Source: Candidatus Rokuibacteriota bacterium (lineage in GTDB: Bacteria > Methylomirabilota > Methylomirabilia > Rokubacteriales > CSP1-6). From it: DNA of 59,775 bases. Location: positions 1 to 59,775 of the forward strand of contig QHTB01000189.1 in NCBI GenBank assembly GCA_003220615.1, written 5' to 3'. The position numbers and the translations under genes are program-made. This document shows, one piece after another, positions 51,248 to 59,284 of the stretch. The notes beneath the pieces were generated by a model. It saw only the letters and a list, made by a program, of their open reading frames with translations, ran no database searches and had not been told where the DNA came from. Each line of letters starts with the position of its first letter. Positions within the stretch are counted from its first letter, which is position 1.

Positions 51248-52104
51248 GCGCGGCCGAAGAGACCGGTGGGCCGGAGCGCCAGGATGAGCGCCATCGGTGC
51301 GAACAGCGTGAAGTACGAGAGCTCGGGGAAGAGCGCCTTGCCGAAGTTGTCGAGCAGCCCGACCAGGAGACTGCCCACCATCGCCCCGGGGAGGCTGCCG
51401 AGGCCGCCGACGATGACGACCACGAACGCGTAGGGCAGGACCTCGAAGTCGGCTCCCGGATAGACGCCGAGAAACGCGCCGCCGATCACGCCGCCGGCGG
51501 CGGCCAGGCACGCGCCCAGCGCAAAGACGGCCTGCGACAGTACCGGCACGTTGATGCCCACGCCCTGGGCCATCTCGCCGTCGTCGACGGCGGCGCGGAT
51601 GCGCGCGCCGGCCCGCGTCTGGTCGAGCGCCAGCCACAATAGCGCGGCGACGACGACCGCCACGACGATGATGAAGATCCGGTAGGCGGGGAACGACAGC
51701 GCGCCGGCCTTGACGGCGCCCTGCAGGAAGCGTGGGACCGGGATCGAGTAGGGATCGCCGCCCCAGATGAGGAGAGCCAGATCCTGGAAGATCAGCGCGA
51801 AGCCGATGGTCATCAGCACCTGACCGAGCGTCTGGCCGGGCAACCGGCGCAGGAACAGCCGTTCCATGCCGATGCCGATGAGGCCGATGGCGACGGCGCC
51901 GGCCAGCACGGCGGCCGCGAAGCTGCCCGTGCGCCACACCACCGAGAGTCCCACGTAGCCACCGAGCATGAAGTACGAGCCGTGCGCGAGGTTGACCACG
52001 CGCATGACGCCAAAGATCAGGCTGAGACCGCTGGCCAACAGGAAGAGCAGCGCGCCGTACGACAGCCCGTTGAAGGTCTGGATGATCCAGAACTCGCTGC
52101 TCAC
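51244..52104 (-). CDS. livH: Branched-chain amino acid ABC transporter permease LivH-like
   Basis: 286 residues from GTG 52104. About eight membrane helices with the LivH landmarks FNGLSYGALLFLLASGLSLIFGVMRVVNLAHGSYFMLGGY, LGQVLMTIGFALIFQDLALLIWGG, ARIRAAVDDGEMAQGVGIN (cytoplasmic coupling loop) and VVVIVGGLGSLPGAMVGSLLVGLLDNFG. It starts 19 bases after the amidohydrolase gene, suggesting a shared transcript from the promoter at 53137. Confidence 0.93.
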   Translation of the reverse strand: MSSEFWIIQTFNGLSYGALLFLLASGLSLIFGVMRVVNLAHGSYFMLGGYVGLSVVWRTGSFAAAVLAGAVAIGLIGIGMERLFLRRLPGQTLGQVLMTIGFALIFQDLALLIWGGDPYSIPVPRFLQGAVKAGALSFPAYRIFIIVVAVVVAALLWLALDQTRAGARIRAAVDDGEMAQGVGINVPVLSQAVFALGACLAAAGGVIGGAFLGVYPGADFEVLPYAFVVVIVGGLGSLPGAMVGSLLVGLLDNFGKALFPELSYFTLFAPMALILALRPTGLFGRA

Positions 52105-52123
52105 GGCACGGCCACGAGGACCG

Positions 52124-53128
52124 CTAGGCGAGCCCCAGCAGGCGGGCGGCGTTGTCGCGGAGGATGCGCGCCTGATCAGCCCGCTTGAGCTTGAGCCGCT
52201 TGGTGATGATGTCGCGCGGCCGGTCGTACCCCATGTCGAAGCAAAAGTCGCTGCCCAGCATCACGCGGTCGGCGCCGACGGTGTTGATGAGCCAGCTCAG
52301 CGCTTCCGGCGAGTGGCTGATGGTGTCGTAGGTGAAGCGCCGCAGATAGGCGCTGAACGGGCGCTTGGCCTTGTCCTTGTTTTCCGGGCGCACGCGCTGG
52401 CCGTGCTGCACGCGCCCCGCGAGATACGGGATGGCGCCACCGGCGTGGGGCAGGAGCACGTGCAGCCGCGGGAACCGATCGAGGACGCCGCCCAGGACGA
52501 GATGAGCGGCCGCAATGGCGGTGTCGAACGGGTTGCCGAGCAGGTTGCTCAGGTAGAACGGCTTCAGCCGGTCGTTGGTCCCGATCACGGTGAGCGGGTG
52601 CAGGAACACGGGCAGCTCGAACTCCTGACAGCGCTCGAAGACCGGCGTGAACGCCGGGTCCGAGAGATCGCGGCCCGCGACGTTCGTGCCCATGTACACG
52701 GCGCGGACGCCGGGCAGGCGGGCCGCCCGCTCGAGCTCGCTGACCGCGGCTGGCGGCTCCTGCATCGGCAGCGTCGCGCAGCCGACGAACCGATCCGGGA
52801 ACGCGGTATGCGCTTCGGCCAGGCCCTCGTTGAAGGCGTGGGCCAGGCGCCGCCCGAATTCCCCTTTGGCGAAGTACGTCATCGGCGCCGTCAGCGACAG
52901 GGCCTGAATACCAACCCCCGTGCGATTCATCGTCTTGACCCGCGTGTCGACGTCCCAATAGGCCGAGCTCAGCGGCGCGGTCGAGCTGCCGCCGACCACA
53001 ATCGACGGCCCCTTGGGATTCGACCGATCGATGCGTGCGCCCACCGCGGCGCCGTCGGTCTCGATCAGCTTCAGGAAACGCTCGGGAAAGAAGTGGCTGT
53101 GGATGTCGATCGCAGGGGGTAGAGTCAC
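52124..53128 (-). CDS. Amidohydrolase_2 family hydrolase/decarboxylase (ACMSD-like)
   Basis: 334 residues from GTG 53128. The metal motif IDIHSHFFPERF has His10 and His12, followed by ELPVFLHPLTVIG, VLLPHAGGAIPYLAGR and MLGSDFCFDMGYDRP with the catalytic Asp. The family includes 2-amino-3-carboxymuconate-6-semialdehyde decarboxylase and hydroxybenzoate decarboxylases. As first gene of the transporter operon, it probably acts on the imported compound (inference). Only 8 bases separate a TACAAT box from the GTG, so the mRNA may be leaderless. Confidence 0.87.
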   Translation of the reverse strand: MTLPPAIDIHSHFFPERFLKLIETDGAAVGARIDRSNPKGPSIVVGGSSTAPLSSAYWDVDTRVKTMNRTGVGIQALSLTAPMTYFAKGEFGRRLAHAFNEGLAEAHTAFPDRFVGCATLPMQEPPAAVSELERAARLPGVRAVYMGTNVAGRDLSDPAFTPVFERCQEFELPVFLHPLTVIGTNDRLKPFYLSNLLGNPFDTAIAAAHLVLGGVLDRFPRLHVLLPHAGGAIPYLAGRVQHGQRVRPENKDKAKRPFSAYLRRFTYDTISHSPEALSWLINTVGADRVMLGSDFCFDMGYDRPRDIITKRLKLKRADQARILRDNAARLLGLA

Positions 53129-53136
53129 GGGCCGGG

Positions 53137-53142
53137 ATTGTA
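53137..53142 (-). promoter_or_regulatory. -10-like box (TACAAT) for the amidohydrolase/Liv operon
   Basis: On the minus strand, TACAAT is followed by 8 bases and then GTG 53128, with no ribosome binding site. It is the only promoter-like element at the head of an apparent eight-gene operon. No clear -35 was seen. Confidence 0.5.
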
Positions 53143-53184
53143 CTATAGGCGACGCCGAACACCCACGTTGAAGGAGGCCGTTCC

Positions 53185-54057
53185 GTGAAGCTTCCGCACG
53201 AGCGCTTCGAGTACTCTCCGATCGCGTCCCGCCGGCCCTGGAAGCTGCCCAAAGGCGCCCGCATCGCCGTGTGGACCATCGTCAACGTCGAGGAATGGTC
53301 CATCGAGAAGGGCATGCCGCGGCAGTACCTGACCTCGCCGCAGGGCGTCGCGGTCATGCCCGACGTGCCGAACTGGGCGTGGCACGAGTACGGGATGCGC
53401 GTGGGGTTCTGGCGGCTCCACGAGGCGTTGACCAGGCGCAAGATCCCGGTGACGACCGCGATCAACGCCCACGTGTGCGAGGCATACCCCGCGGTCGCGC
53501 AGGCCATGCTCGACGCCAGGTGGGAGTTCATGGGGCACGGCGTCGTGCAGGGAGCGATGCACCTGATCCCCGATCAACGCGCCGCCATCGGCGAGGCCAT
53601 CCGGATCATCGAGAAGTTCACGGGCAAGAAGCCCAAGGGCTGGCTCGGGCCCGGCCTCACCGAGACGTGGGAGACGCTCGACCTGTTGCGCGAGGCGGGG
53701 ATCGAGTACATCTCGGACTGGGTCAACGACGATCAGCCCTACCAGATCCGCACGACGGCGGGGCCGCTCGTGTCGGTGCCCTACTCGATCGAGCTGAACG
53801 ACATCCCGACCATGGTGATCCAGCACCACGAGTCGTCGCAGTGGCTGGAGCGCTGCAAGGACTACTTCGATCGGCTGTACGCGGAGGGGGCCAAGAATCC
53901 GCGCGTCATGGCGCTGGCCGTTCATCCGTATATTTCTGGCGTCCCGCACCGGATCAAGTACTTCGAGGCGGTCTACGACTACATGAGGAAGCAGAAGGGG
54001 GTCTGGCTGACCACCGGCGAGGAGATCTACGAGTGGTACAAGAAGCATCCCTGGTGA
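53185..54057 (+). CDS. Polysaccharide deacetylase/PuuE-allantoinase-like protein
   Basis: 290 residues from GTG 53185, with AAGGAGG upstream. It has the NodB-type fold of the uric-acid-catabolism/PuuE branch: ARIAVWTIVNVEEWSIEKG, WAWHEYGMRVGFWRLHEALTRRKIPVTTAINAHVCEAYP, WEFMGHGVVQGAMH (metal His), KPKGWLGPGLTETWETLDLLREAGIEYISDWVNDDQPY and VMALAVHPYISGVPHRI. Such enzymes hydrolyse amide bonds of small ring or N-acyl compounds. It stands between the divergent Liv operon and a GNAT gene, possibly part of the same nitrogen-compound pathway (inference). Confidence 0.83.
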   Translation: MKLPHERFEYSPIASRRPWKLPKGARIAVWTIVNVEEWSIEKGMPRQYLTSPQGVAVMPDVPNWAWHEYGMRVGFWRLHEALTRRKIPVTTAINAHVCEAYPAVAQAMLDARWEFMGHGVVQGAMHLIPDQRAAIGEAIRIIEKFTGKKPKGWLGPGLTETWETLDLLREAGIEYISDWVNDDQPYQIRTTAGPLVSVPYSIELNDIPTMVIQHHESSQWLERCKDYFDRLYAEGAKNPRVMALAVHPYISGVPHRIKYFEAVYDYMRKQKGVWLTTGEEIYEWYKKHPW

Positions 54058-54103
54058 ATCCCGGCTCGCGCGGCCGGCATCGAAAGGGCCGGGAGGGCGA
54101 GGC

Positions 54104-54733
54104 ATGCCAGCGCGCCGCGCGGCACGTGAGGTCGATCCACCGGGGTATCCGCGCGATCTGATCCGTACCGTCCTGGTCGACTGGGGCGCGACCCTGCGCA
54201 TCCGGCCGATCCGCCCCGACGATGAAGCCGGGCTCCGCGCCTTCTTCACGCGACTCAGCACGCGGACCGTCTTCCAGCGATTCTTCCGCGCGTGGCGGCA
54301 GCTCCCCGACGAGTGGTATCCGCGCTTCGTGCAGGTCGACTACGCGCAGCGGCTCGCCCTGGTCGCCGAAGTCGACGGCGCCGACGGCGCGCGTCTGCTC
54401 GGCGTCGCGCGCTACGAGCCGACCGACACCGACGGCGTGGCCGAGGTCGCACTGGTGGTCGAGGACTCGTGGCAGGGCCAAGGCCTGGGCCGGCGACTGC
54501 TCGAGGCGATCCTGGACGCCGCCGCCACGCGGGGCATTCACCGGTTCCGAGCGGACGCGCTCAGCGACAACCGTCGGATCCTCAGACTGCTGGCAGAAAC
54601 CGTGAGCATCGAATCATCGTCGACGGAGCAGGGAGTCACCGAGCTGACGTTCGTACGCCGGCCCCGCGGTCCGAGCGACGATGATTACTTCAGGGGAGCG
54701 ACGACGACGTCGGTGGGCGAGCCCTTGAGGTAG
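54104..54733 (+). CDS. GNAT-family N-acetyltransferase
   Basis: 209 residues, with GGGAGG before the ATG. The GNAT core is complete: LRIRPIRPDDEAGLRAFFTRLSTRTVFQRFF, RLALVAEVDGADGARLLGVARYEPT, AEVALVVEDSWQGQGLGRRLLEAILDAAATRGIHRFRADALSDNRRILRLL, where QGQGLGRRL binds the acetyl-CoA pyrophosphate. It resembles the C-terminal domain of bacterial protein acetyltransferases (Pat-like). The target is unknown. The last 49 bases overlap the convergent dehydrogenase gene. Confidence 0.85.
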   Translation: MPARRAAREVDPPGYPRDLIRTVLVDWGATLRIRPIRPDDEAGLRAFFTRLSTRTVFQRFFRAWRQLPDEWYPRFVQVDYAQRLALVAEVDGADGARLLGVARYEPTDTDGVAEVALVVEDSWQGQGLGRRLLEAILDAAATRGIHRFRADALSDNRRILRLLAETVSIESSSTEQGVTELTFVRRPRGPSDDDYFRGATTTSVGEPLR

Positions 54734-55659
54734 TTCTCGATGTTCTCGACGGCGCGGAGCAGGCCGTCGCGGATGACCTCGGGGGTCTGGCCGGCGTGGT
54801 GGGGCGAGAGGACGACGTTGTCGAGCGTCAGCAGCGGATCGCCCGCCTTGATCGGCTCGTCGTGGAACACGTCGAGGCCGGCGCCCGCGATCTGGCCCTT
54901 CCGCAGCGCCTCGACCAGCGCGTCGCGCTCGACCAGCGCGCCGCGCGCGGTGTTGATGAGGATGGCCGTGCGCTTCGTCAGCGAGAATTCCTTCCGGCCC
55001 AGGAAGGCGCGTGTCTCGGGGATGAGGCGCAGGTTCAGCGAGATGACGTCGGCCTCGCGCAGGATCTCGTCCTTGCTCGCCGGCCGGGCTCCCATTGCCG
55101 CGATCCGCTTCGTGTCGCCCTGAAGGCTCCAGGCGAGGACGTTCATGCCGATGGCCCGACCCAGCTCGACCACGCGGGCCCCGATGCCGCCGACGCCGAA
55201 GACGCCCAGCGTCTTGCCGAGGAGCTGGGTCACCATCTCGCGCGGCCACTTGCCCTCGCGCATCTCGTGATCGATGCGGGGGATCTTGCGGGCCGTGGTC
55301 AGCATGAGCGCGAGCGCGTGCTCGGCGACGGCGTTCGCATTGACGCCGGGCGTGTTGCACACGGTGACGCCGTGGCGGCCAGCGGCGGCCAGGTCCACGT
55401 TGTCGGTGCCAGTGCCCCAGATCGACACCATCTTCAGATTGCGGCAGGCCGCGAAGACGCCTTCGGTGAAGTGCGCGTGGGCGCGGATGTTGATGGCCAC
55501 GTGGGCACGGTCGATCCGCCGGATCAGCTCGTCCTCTTGATTGGCCCCGGCGGCAGTGACGACCTTCACCTCTCCCAGCTTCTTCGCTCGCGCGTGGGCG
55601 GGCGTACCGTCGAAGACGGTCGGAAAGTCGTCGGGGACCGAGATCAGCGCGTCGGCCAT
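54685..55659 (-). CDS. D-isomer-specific 2-hydroxyacid dehydrogenase
   Basis: 324 residues. The NAD motif GVFGVGGIGARVVELGRAIGM (GxGxxG at 155-160) and the catalytic set Arg239 (NTARGALVERDAL), Glu268 (DVFHDEPI) and His287 (LSPHHAGQTP) are present. Also seen are GTGTDNVDLAAAGRHGVTVCNTPGVNANAVAEHALALML. It interconverts a D-2-hydroxyacid and its keto acid; hydroxypyruvate/glyoxylate or 3-phosphoglycerate are the likely choices. It follows the aminotransferase gene by three bases. Confidence 0.9.
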   Translation of the reverse strand: MADALISVPDDFPTVFDGTPAHARAKKLGEVKVVTAAGANQEDELIRRIDRAHVAINIRAHAHFTEGVFAACRNLKMVSIWGTGTDNVDLAAAGRHGVTVCNTPGVNANAVAEHALALMLTTARKIPRIDHEMREGKWPREMVTQLLGKTLGVFGVGGIGARVVELGRAIGMNVLAWSLQGDTKRIAAMGARPASKDEILREADVISLNLRLIPETRAFLGRKEFSLTKRTAILINTARGALVERDALVEALRKGQIAGAGLDVFHDEPIKAGDPLLTLDNVVLSPHHAGQTPEVIRDGLLRAVENIENYLKGSPTDVVVAPLK

Positions 55660-55662
55660 GCG

Positions 55663-56883
55663 CTACGAGTTGTTCGCGAAGACTTCTTGAGCGGCGGCCA
55701 GGCCGGCTCCGGGATCGGCCTTGTAGCCCAGATCACGCAGTGCCAGCTCGAGCGCCGACAGGGTCGGCAGCACGTAGTGAGGGCTGGCCGTCATGCCCAT
55801 CGTCCCGATGCGCAGCGTCGTCGTGCGGATCTTGTCGAGGCCGGTGCCGATCAGGATGCCGTACTGATCGCGCATCCGCTGGACGACGGCCGCCGTCTCC
55901 ACGTCCTTGGGCGCCCTGATCGACGCCACGGTGTTCGACCACAGGGACGGGTCGGGGAACATCTCGAGGCCCATCCCCAGCACGCCGGCACGGAGCGCGC
56001 TCGCGGCGATCTCGTGACGGCGGAAGCGCTGAGGCAGGCCTTCCTCGAGGATCAGCCGGACCGCGACCTGCATCGCCGACGTCAGATGGGTGGGAATCGA
56101 GACCGGCTGACGCCGGCCCGTTCCGTCGGGCACCTTGCCGCCGCGTGAGACGGGAATCCACCACTCGCGCCAGCGCAGGAGGTCGTAGGTGTACGAGGTC
56201 GCGGGGCGCTTGCGCTGCTCCATGGCCTCCCAGGCTCGCGGGCTGACGGAGACCAGCCCCATGCCGAGCGGCGCGGCCAGGCACTTCTGCGAGCCCGTCA
56301 TGTTGAGGTCGACGCCCCACTCGTCGGTCCGCACGTCGATCCCGGCGATGGACGACACGGTGTCGAGGAGGAACAGCGCGCCGACCCGGCGCGCGATCTT
56401 GCCGACCTCGGCCGCGGGATAGGTCGTCCCCGTCGACGTCTCGTTGTGCACGAGCGTGATCGCCTTGGGCCGCAGGCGCTCGGCTTCGGTGGCCAGCCTC
56501 GCGAGGTCGAGGGGCTGGCCGAGCTCGACGCTGAACTCCGTGAGCTCGGCGCCGACGCGGTTCATGATCTCGCGCATCAGGATCCCGAACTGACCCGCGC
56601 CGATGATGAGCACACGATCGCCCGGCTCGATGACGGAGACGGCGCCGGCCTCTAGCGCCGTCCGACCCGAGCCCGGCATCAAGATGACCTCACCCTTCGT
56701 CTGGAACACCTCGCGCAGCGCCTGCGTCGTCGGCTCCAGCACGCCCTCGTCGAAGGAGCGGTCGTACTGGATCGTCGGCGGCTGGTTCAGCGCCTGGATG
56801 ACGGGCGGGGGCAGCTCGGTGGGGCCGGGGATCATGAGCACGGGACGCGTGAGGCACTGGGCCCAGCGGACGGTTACCGGCAT
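55663..56883 (-). CDS. Class V aminotransferase (serine/alanine-glyoxylate type)
   Basis: 406 residues. MIPGPTELPPPVIQALNQP opens the fold, followed by GEVILMPGSGRTALEAG, VHNETSTGTTYPAAEVG, LFLLDTVSSIAGIDVRTDEWGVDLNMTGSQKCLAAPLGMGLVSVS with the PLP Lys200, and TTTLRIGTMGMTASPHYVLPTLSALELAL. It transfers an amino group between serine or alanine and glyoxylate. With the 2-hydroxyacid dehydrogenase next door, it forms a serine to hydroxypyruvate to glycerate pair. GAGGAG precedes the ATG, and TACAAT at 56927-56932 (read on the minus strand) is a plausible -10. Confidence 0.9.
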   Translation of the reverse strand: MPVTVRWAQCLTRPVLMIPGPTELPPPVIQALNQPPTIQYDRSFDEGVLEPTTQALREVFQTKGEVILMPGSGRTALEAGAVSVIEPGDRVLIIGAGQFGILMREIMNRVGAELTEFSVELGQPLDLARLATEAERLRPKAITLVHNETSTGTTYPAAEVGKIARRVGALFLLDTVSSIAGIDVRTDEWGVDLNMTGSQKCLAAPLGMGLVSVSPRAWEAMEQRKRPATSYTYDLLRWREWWIPVSRGGKVPDGTGRRQPVSIPTHLTSAMQVAVRLILEEGLPQRFRRHEIAASALRAGVLGMGLEMFPDPSLWSNTVASIRAPKDVETAAVVQRMRDQYGILIGTGLDKIRTTTLRIGTMGMTASPHYVLPTLSALELALRDLGYKADPGAGLAAAQEVFANNS

Positions 56884-56935
56884 GACGTCTCCTCGATGGT
56901 GAAGGTACGCTCGGTCAGGTGCGCGTATTGTACCG

Positions 56936-57289
56936 TCAGGTGCCGCCCAGCATCGCCCTCAACACCTCGTGGGCGCGCCGCACGTCGGCGGGCCGCCGGT
57001 GGCCGGCCACGAGCGCGAAGATCTTCTCGGCGTCCTCACTCGGCGCGACCGCGCGCCGGCCGGCGCGGACGTCGGTCAACAGGCGCAGCGGGACTTCGAG
57101 CGCCACCGCGACGTGATAGAGGCTGTCGATCGAGATCGACTTCTCACCGCGCTCGACTTCGCCGATGAACTTGCCGGACAGTCCGGAGAGCGAGCCCAGT
57201 CGTTCCTGGCTCAGCGCGCGCTGCTTGCGGAGCGCACGCAGGCGCTGGCCGAGAAATTTCCTGACGTGCGCCACGGCCCGCTCTGCCAC
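56936..57289 (-). CDS. XRE-family helix-turn-helix regulator
   Basis: 117 residues. The Cro/C1-type HTH spans about 14-70 (LGQRLRALRKQRALSQERLGSLSGLSGKFIGEVERGEKSISIDSLYHVAVALEVPLRLL). The tail has no ligand domain. It is the last gene of a minus-strand operon (Rieske, cupin, XRE), nine bases after the cupin gene, and lies 52 bases before the aminotransferase gene on the same strand, so it may control either unit. Confidence 0.87.
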   Translation of the reverse strand: MAERAVAHVRKFLGQRLRALRKQRALSQERLGSLSGLSGKFIGEVERGEKSISIDSLYHVAVALEVPLRLLTDVRAGRRAVAPSEDAEKIFALVAGHRRPADVRRAHEVLRAMLGGT

Positions 57290-57298
57290 AGCGTCAGC

Positions 57299-57625
57299 CT
57301 AACATGGCTCCGTCGAGCCCGACATGAGGGCGACCACGAGCGCGCCGTCCTTGCTGGTCACGGTGTGGACGCAGCCGGGTGGCCGGCGCGCGTAGGCGCC
57401 GGCCCGACAGACGCCGGTGTCGTCGCTGACCGCGCCTTCGAGCACCCAGATCTGCTCGTCACCGAGATGGCGATGGCGCGGGATCACGGCGCCGGCGTCG
57501 TAGCGGATCAGCACGGCGCGGCGGTCGCCTTCCTCCCACAGCGTCTTCCAGTGGACACCGGGCCGGCGCTCCACCCACGCCCGCGACGCCGGATCGACGT
57601 AGAGGCTGACGGGCGGGGCGGTCAC
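57299..57625 (-). CDS. Single-domain cupin
   Basis: 108 residues from GTG 57625, overlapping the Rieske gene stop (GTGA). The conserved cupin motif 1 is GAVIPRHRHLGDEQIWVLEG with His51, His53 and Glu57. Motif 2 is GAYARRPPGCVHTVTSKDG with His87, giving a normal 3-His/1-Glu metal site. It may act as a ChrR-like anti-sigma-type sensor or as a small dioxygenase. Confidence 0.83.
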   Translation of the reverse strand: MTAPPVSLYVDPASRAWVERRPGVHWKTLWEEGDRRAVLIRYDAGAVIPRHRHLGDEQIWVLEGAVSDDTGVCRAGAYARRPPGCVHTVTSKDGALVVALMSGSTEPC

Positions 57626-57930
57626 GGCAGATCGACCTCGACGGCATCGCCGACGACGCGAACCGGGTACACGGGAACGGCGAGATCGGCGTCGACGCGG
57701 CACTGGCCAGTGTCGAGATCGAAGTCGAAGCCGTGCCACGGGCACACGACCACGTCGCCCTCGAGCCAGCCGTCGGCGAGCGGTCCGTCCTCGTGCGGGC
57801 AGATCGCACCGCAGGCGGCGAAGCGGCCGCCACCGCGGTTGAAGACCGCGACGGCGCGCCCGTTGTTCTCGACGAGGAGACCGTGGCCGACGGGAATCTC
57901 GGAGTCGCTGGCGACGCGGATGAAGGGCAT
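57622..57930 (-). CDS. Rieske [2Fe-2S] ferredoxin-like protein
   Basis: 102 residues from ATG 57930; longer readings overlap the divergent DoxX gene. The cluster ligands are all present: Cys44 and His46 (CPHEDG) and Cys63 and His66 (CPWHG). This is the small soluble ferredoxin type that feeds aromatic ring-hydroxylating dioxygenases, or the small subunit of nitrite reductase. No dioxygenase is next to it; the neighbouring cupin is the only oxygenase candidate. Confidence 0.87.
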   Translation of the reverse strand: MPFIRVASDSEIPVGHGLLVENNGRAVAVFNRGGGRFAACGAICPHEDGPLADGWLEGDVVVCPWHGFDFDLDTGQCRVDADLAVPVYPVRVVGDAVEVDLP

Positions 57931-57966
57931 CGGCGCGCTAGAATACACCGCCTCAGGGAGGGACGC

Positions 57967-58428
57967 ATGGACCTCGCCGATGTCGTATTCGGCACCTACG
58001 CCTCGTGGTCGAACCTCGTGGTGCGTCTCGGCCTCGGGATCGTGTTCTTCGCTCACGGATCACAAAAGGTGCTCGGCTGGTTCGGCGGTCCCGGACTCCG
58101 GGGAACGGTGGCCTACATGAAGCAGGCGCTCGGGGTCCCCGCGCCACTGGCCGCGCTCGCCGCGCTCACCGAGTTGCTCGCTGGTTGCGGCATGCTCGTC
58201 GGCTTCCTGACGCGGCCGGCCGCCATCGGGATCATCGCGGTGATGCTGGTGGCCATCGCGAAAGTGCACGGCAAGCACGGGTTCTTCATCAACTTCTCGA
58301 ACACGCCGGGCAAGGGCCACGGCTACGAGTTCAACCTGGTCCTCATTGCGATGGCGCTGGCGATCCTGATCGGCGGGGCTGGCGCGTTGTCGATCGACCG
58401 GCTGATCGCGCCGTGGGGACGGTCCTAG
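57967..58428 (+). CDS. DoxX-family membrane protein
   Basis: 153 residues from ATG 57967, with GGGAGGG at 57956-57962 and TAGAAT at 57939-57944 as a possible -10. Four membrane helices with the DoxX landmarks VVRLGLGIVFFAHGSQKVLGWFGG, LAALAALTELLAGCGMLVGFLTRPAAIGIIAVMLVAI, KHGFFINFS and EFNLVLIAMALAILIGGAG. DoxX proteins are respiratory or sulfur-stress membrane components of uncertain role. It is divergent from the Rieske gene. Confidence 0.87.
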   Translation: MDLADVVFGTYASWSNLVVRLGLGIVFFAHGSQKVLGWFGGPGLRGTVAYMKQALGVPAPLAALAALTELLAGCGMLVGFLTRPAAIGIIAVMLVAIAKVHGKHGFFINFSNTPGKGHGYEFNLVLIAMALAILIGGAGALSIDRLIAPWGRS

Positions 58429-58444
58429 GGGGCAGAGCCCCCCT
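58428..58444 (+). terminator. Bidirectional G+C-rich hairpin between DoxX and NYN genes
   Basis: GGGGGC-AGA-GCCCCC (58428-58442) begins in the DoxX stop codon and sits between two convergent genes. It lacks the T-run of a strong intrinsic terminator, as is common in high-G+C genomes, so its role is inferred from position. Confidence 0.5.
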
Positions 58445-58451
58445 GGGAGGA

Positions 58452-59219
58452 TCAGGCGGCCCGGCCACCCTCCTCGGTGAGCGAGGTGATGACGTACGTC
58501 CCGCTCTTCTCGTCGCGCTCGAGGGTGACGATCTTCTGCTTGGCCGCCTCTTCGAGCAGCTTCGAGAAGGTCGAGTAGCCGTAGTACGACTCGTTGAAGG
58601 CGGGGTTCTTCCGGATCATCGTCTGCTTCACCATCGAGCCCCACAGCGTTTCCTTGTTCTCGCGCTGGAGGGCCTGGATGGCGTCGATGAGCTGGGCCAT
58701 GGCCTCGGCCTTCTTCTCGGGCAGGCCGCGCAGCAGGCTCGTCTTCTTGGTCTCCCGGATCAGGTCCTCGTAGAAGATGAACTCGTCGCAGTTGGCCACG
58801 AGCAGGTCCGACGACGACGACTTCACGCCGAGTCCGATCACGTAGCGGTCGTTCTCGCGGAGCTTGGAGACGAGCGGCGAGAAGTCGGAATCGCCGGAGA
58901 CGAGGGCGAAGCTGTCGATGTGGGTCTTCCCATAGGCGAGGTCGAGGGCATCCACCACCATCCGGATGTCGGCCGAGTTCTTGCCGCTGTACCGGCTCTG
59001 CGGGACGTCGATGAGCTCGATGGCCCACTCGTGGAACGGCCGCTTGTACTCGACGAAGCGGTTCCAGTCGGCGTAGGCGCGGCGCACGATGATCTTGCCC
59101 TTCTCGAGGAGCCGCTCGAGCACCAGCTTGAGCTCGAACTGCTTGTACTGGGCCTCCTTGACCCCGCGGGCGATGTTCTCGAAGTCGATGAACATCGCCA
59201 GCTTCCGCTCTCCGTTCAT
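58452..59219 (-). CDS. NYN-domain RNase with C-terminal LOTUS/OST-HTH domain
   Basis: 255 residues from ATG 59219. The N-terminal PIN-like NYN domain carries acidic residues at Asp12 (AMFIDFENIA), Asp84 (NSADIRMVVDALDLA), Asp110 and Asp112 (LVSGDSDFSPLVSKLRE), as in LabA/DUF88-type nucleases. The C-terminal part (about 170-250; LIDAIQALQRENKETLWGSMVKQTMIRKNPAFNESYYGYSTFSKLLEEAAKQKIVTLERD) is an OST-HTH/LOTUS RNA-binding domain. Together they suggest RNA cleavage or processing. TATAAT at 59229-59234 lies 9 bases before the ATG, so the mRNA may lack a leader. Longer starts (59228 and 59249) would overlap that box. Confidence 0.87.
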   Translation of the reverse strand: MNGERKLAMFIDFENIARGVKEAQYKQFELKLVLERLLEKGKIIVRRAYADWNRFVEYKRPFHEWAIELIDVPQSRYSGKNSADIRMVVDALDLAYGKTHIDSFALVSGDSDFSPLVSKLRENDRYVIGLGVKSSSSDLLVANCDEFIFYEDLIRETKKTSLLRGLPEKKAEAMAQLIDAIQALQRENKETLWGSMVKQTMIRKNPAFNESYYGYSTFSKLLEEAAKQKIVTLERDEKSGTYVITSLTEEGGRAA

Positions 59220-59228
59220 GGCGTCCAT

Positions 59229-59234
59229 ATTATA
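59229..59234 (-). promoter_or_regulatory. Consensus -10 (TATAAT) directly before the NYN gene
   Basis: A perfect TATAAT on the minus strand, 9 bases before ATG 59219, in a G+C-rich background. It is the clearest example of the leaderless promoter arrangement in this window. Confidence 0.55.
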
Positions 59235-59284
59235 GTGGGAGCCGGCCAATGGCCCGAATTCTCTGGGCGTTCTGGAGGCATCGC

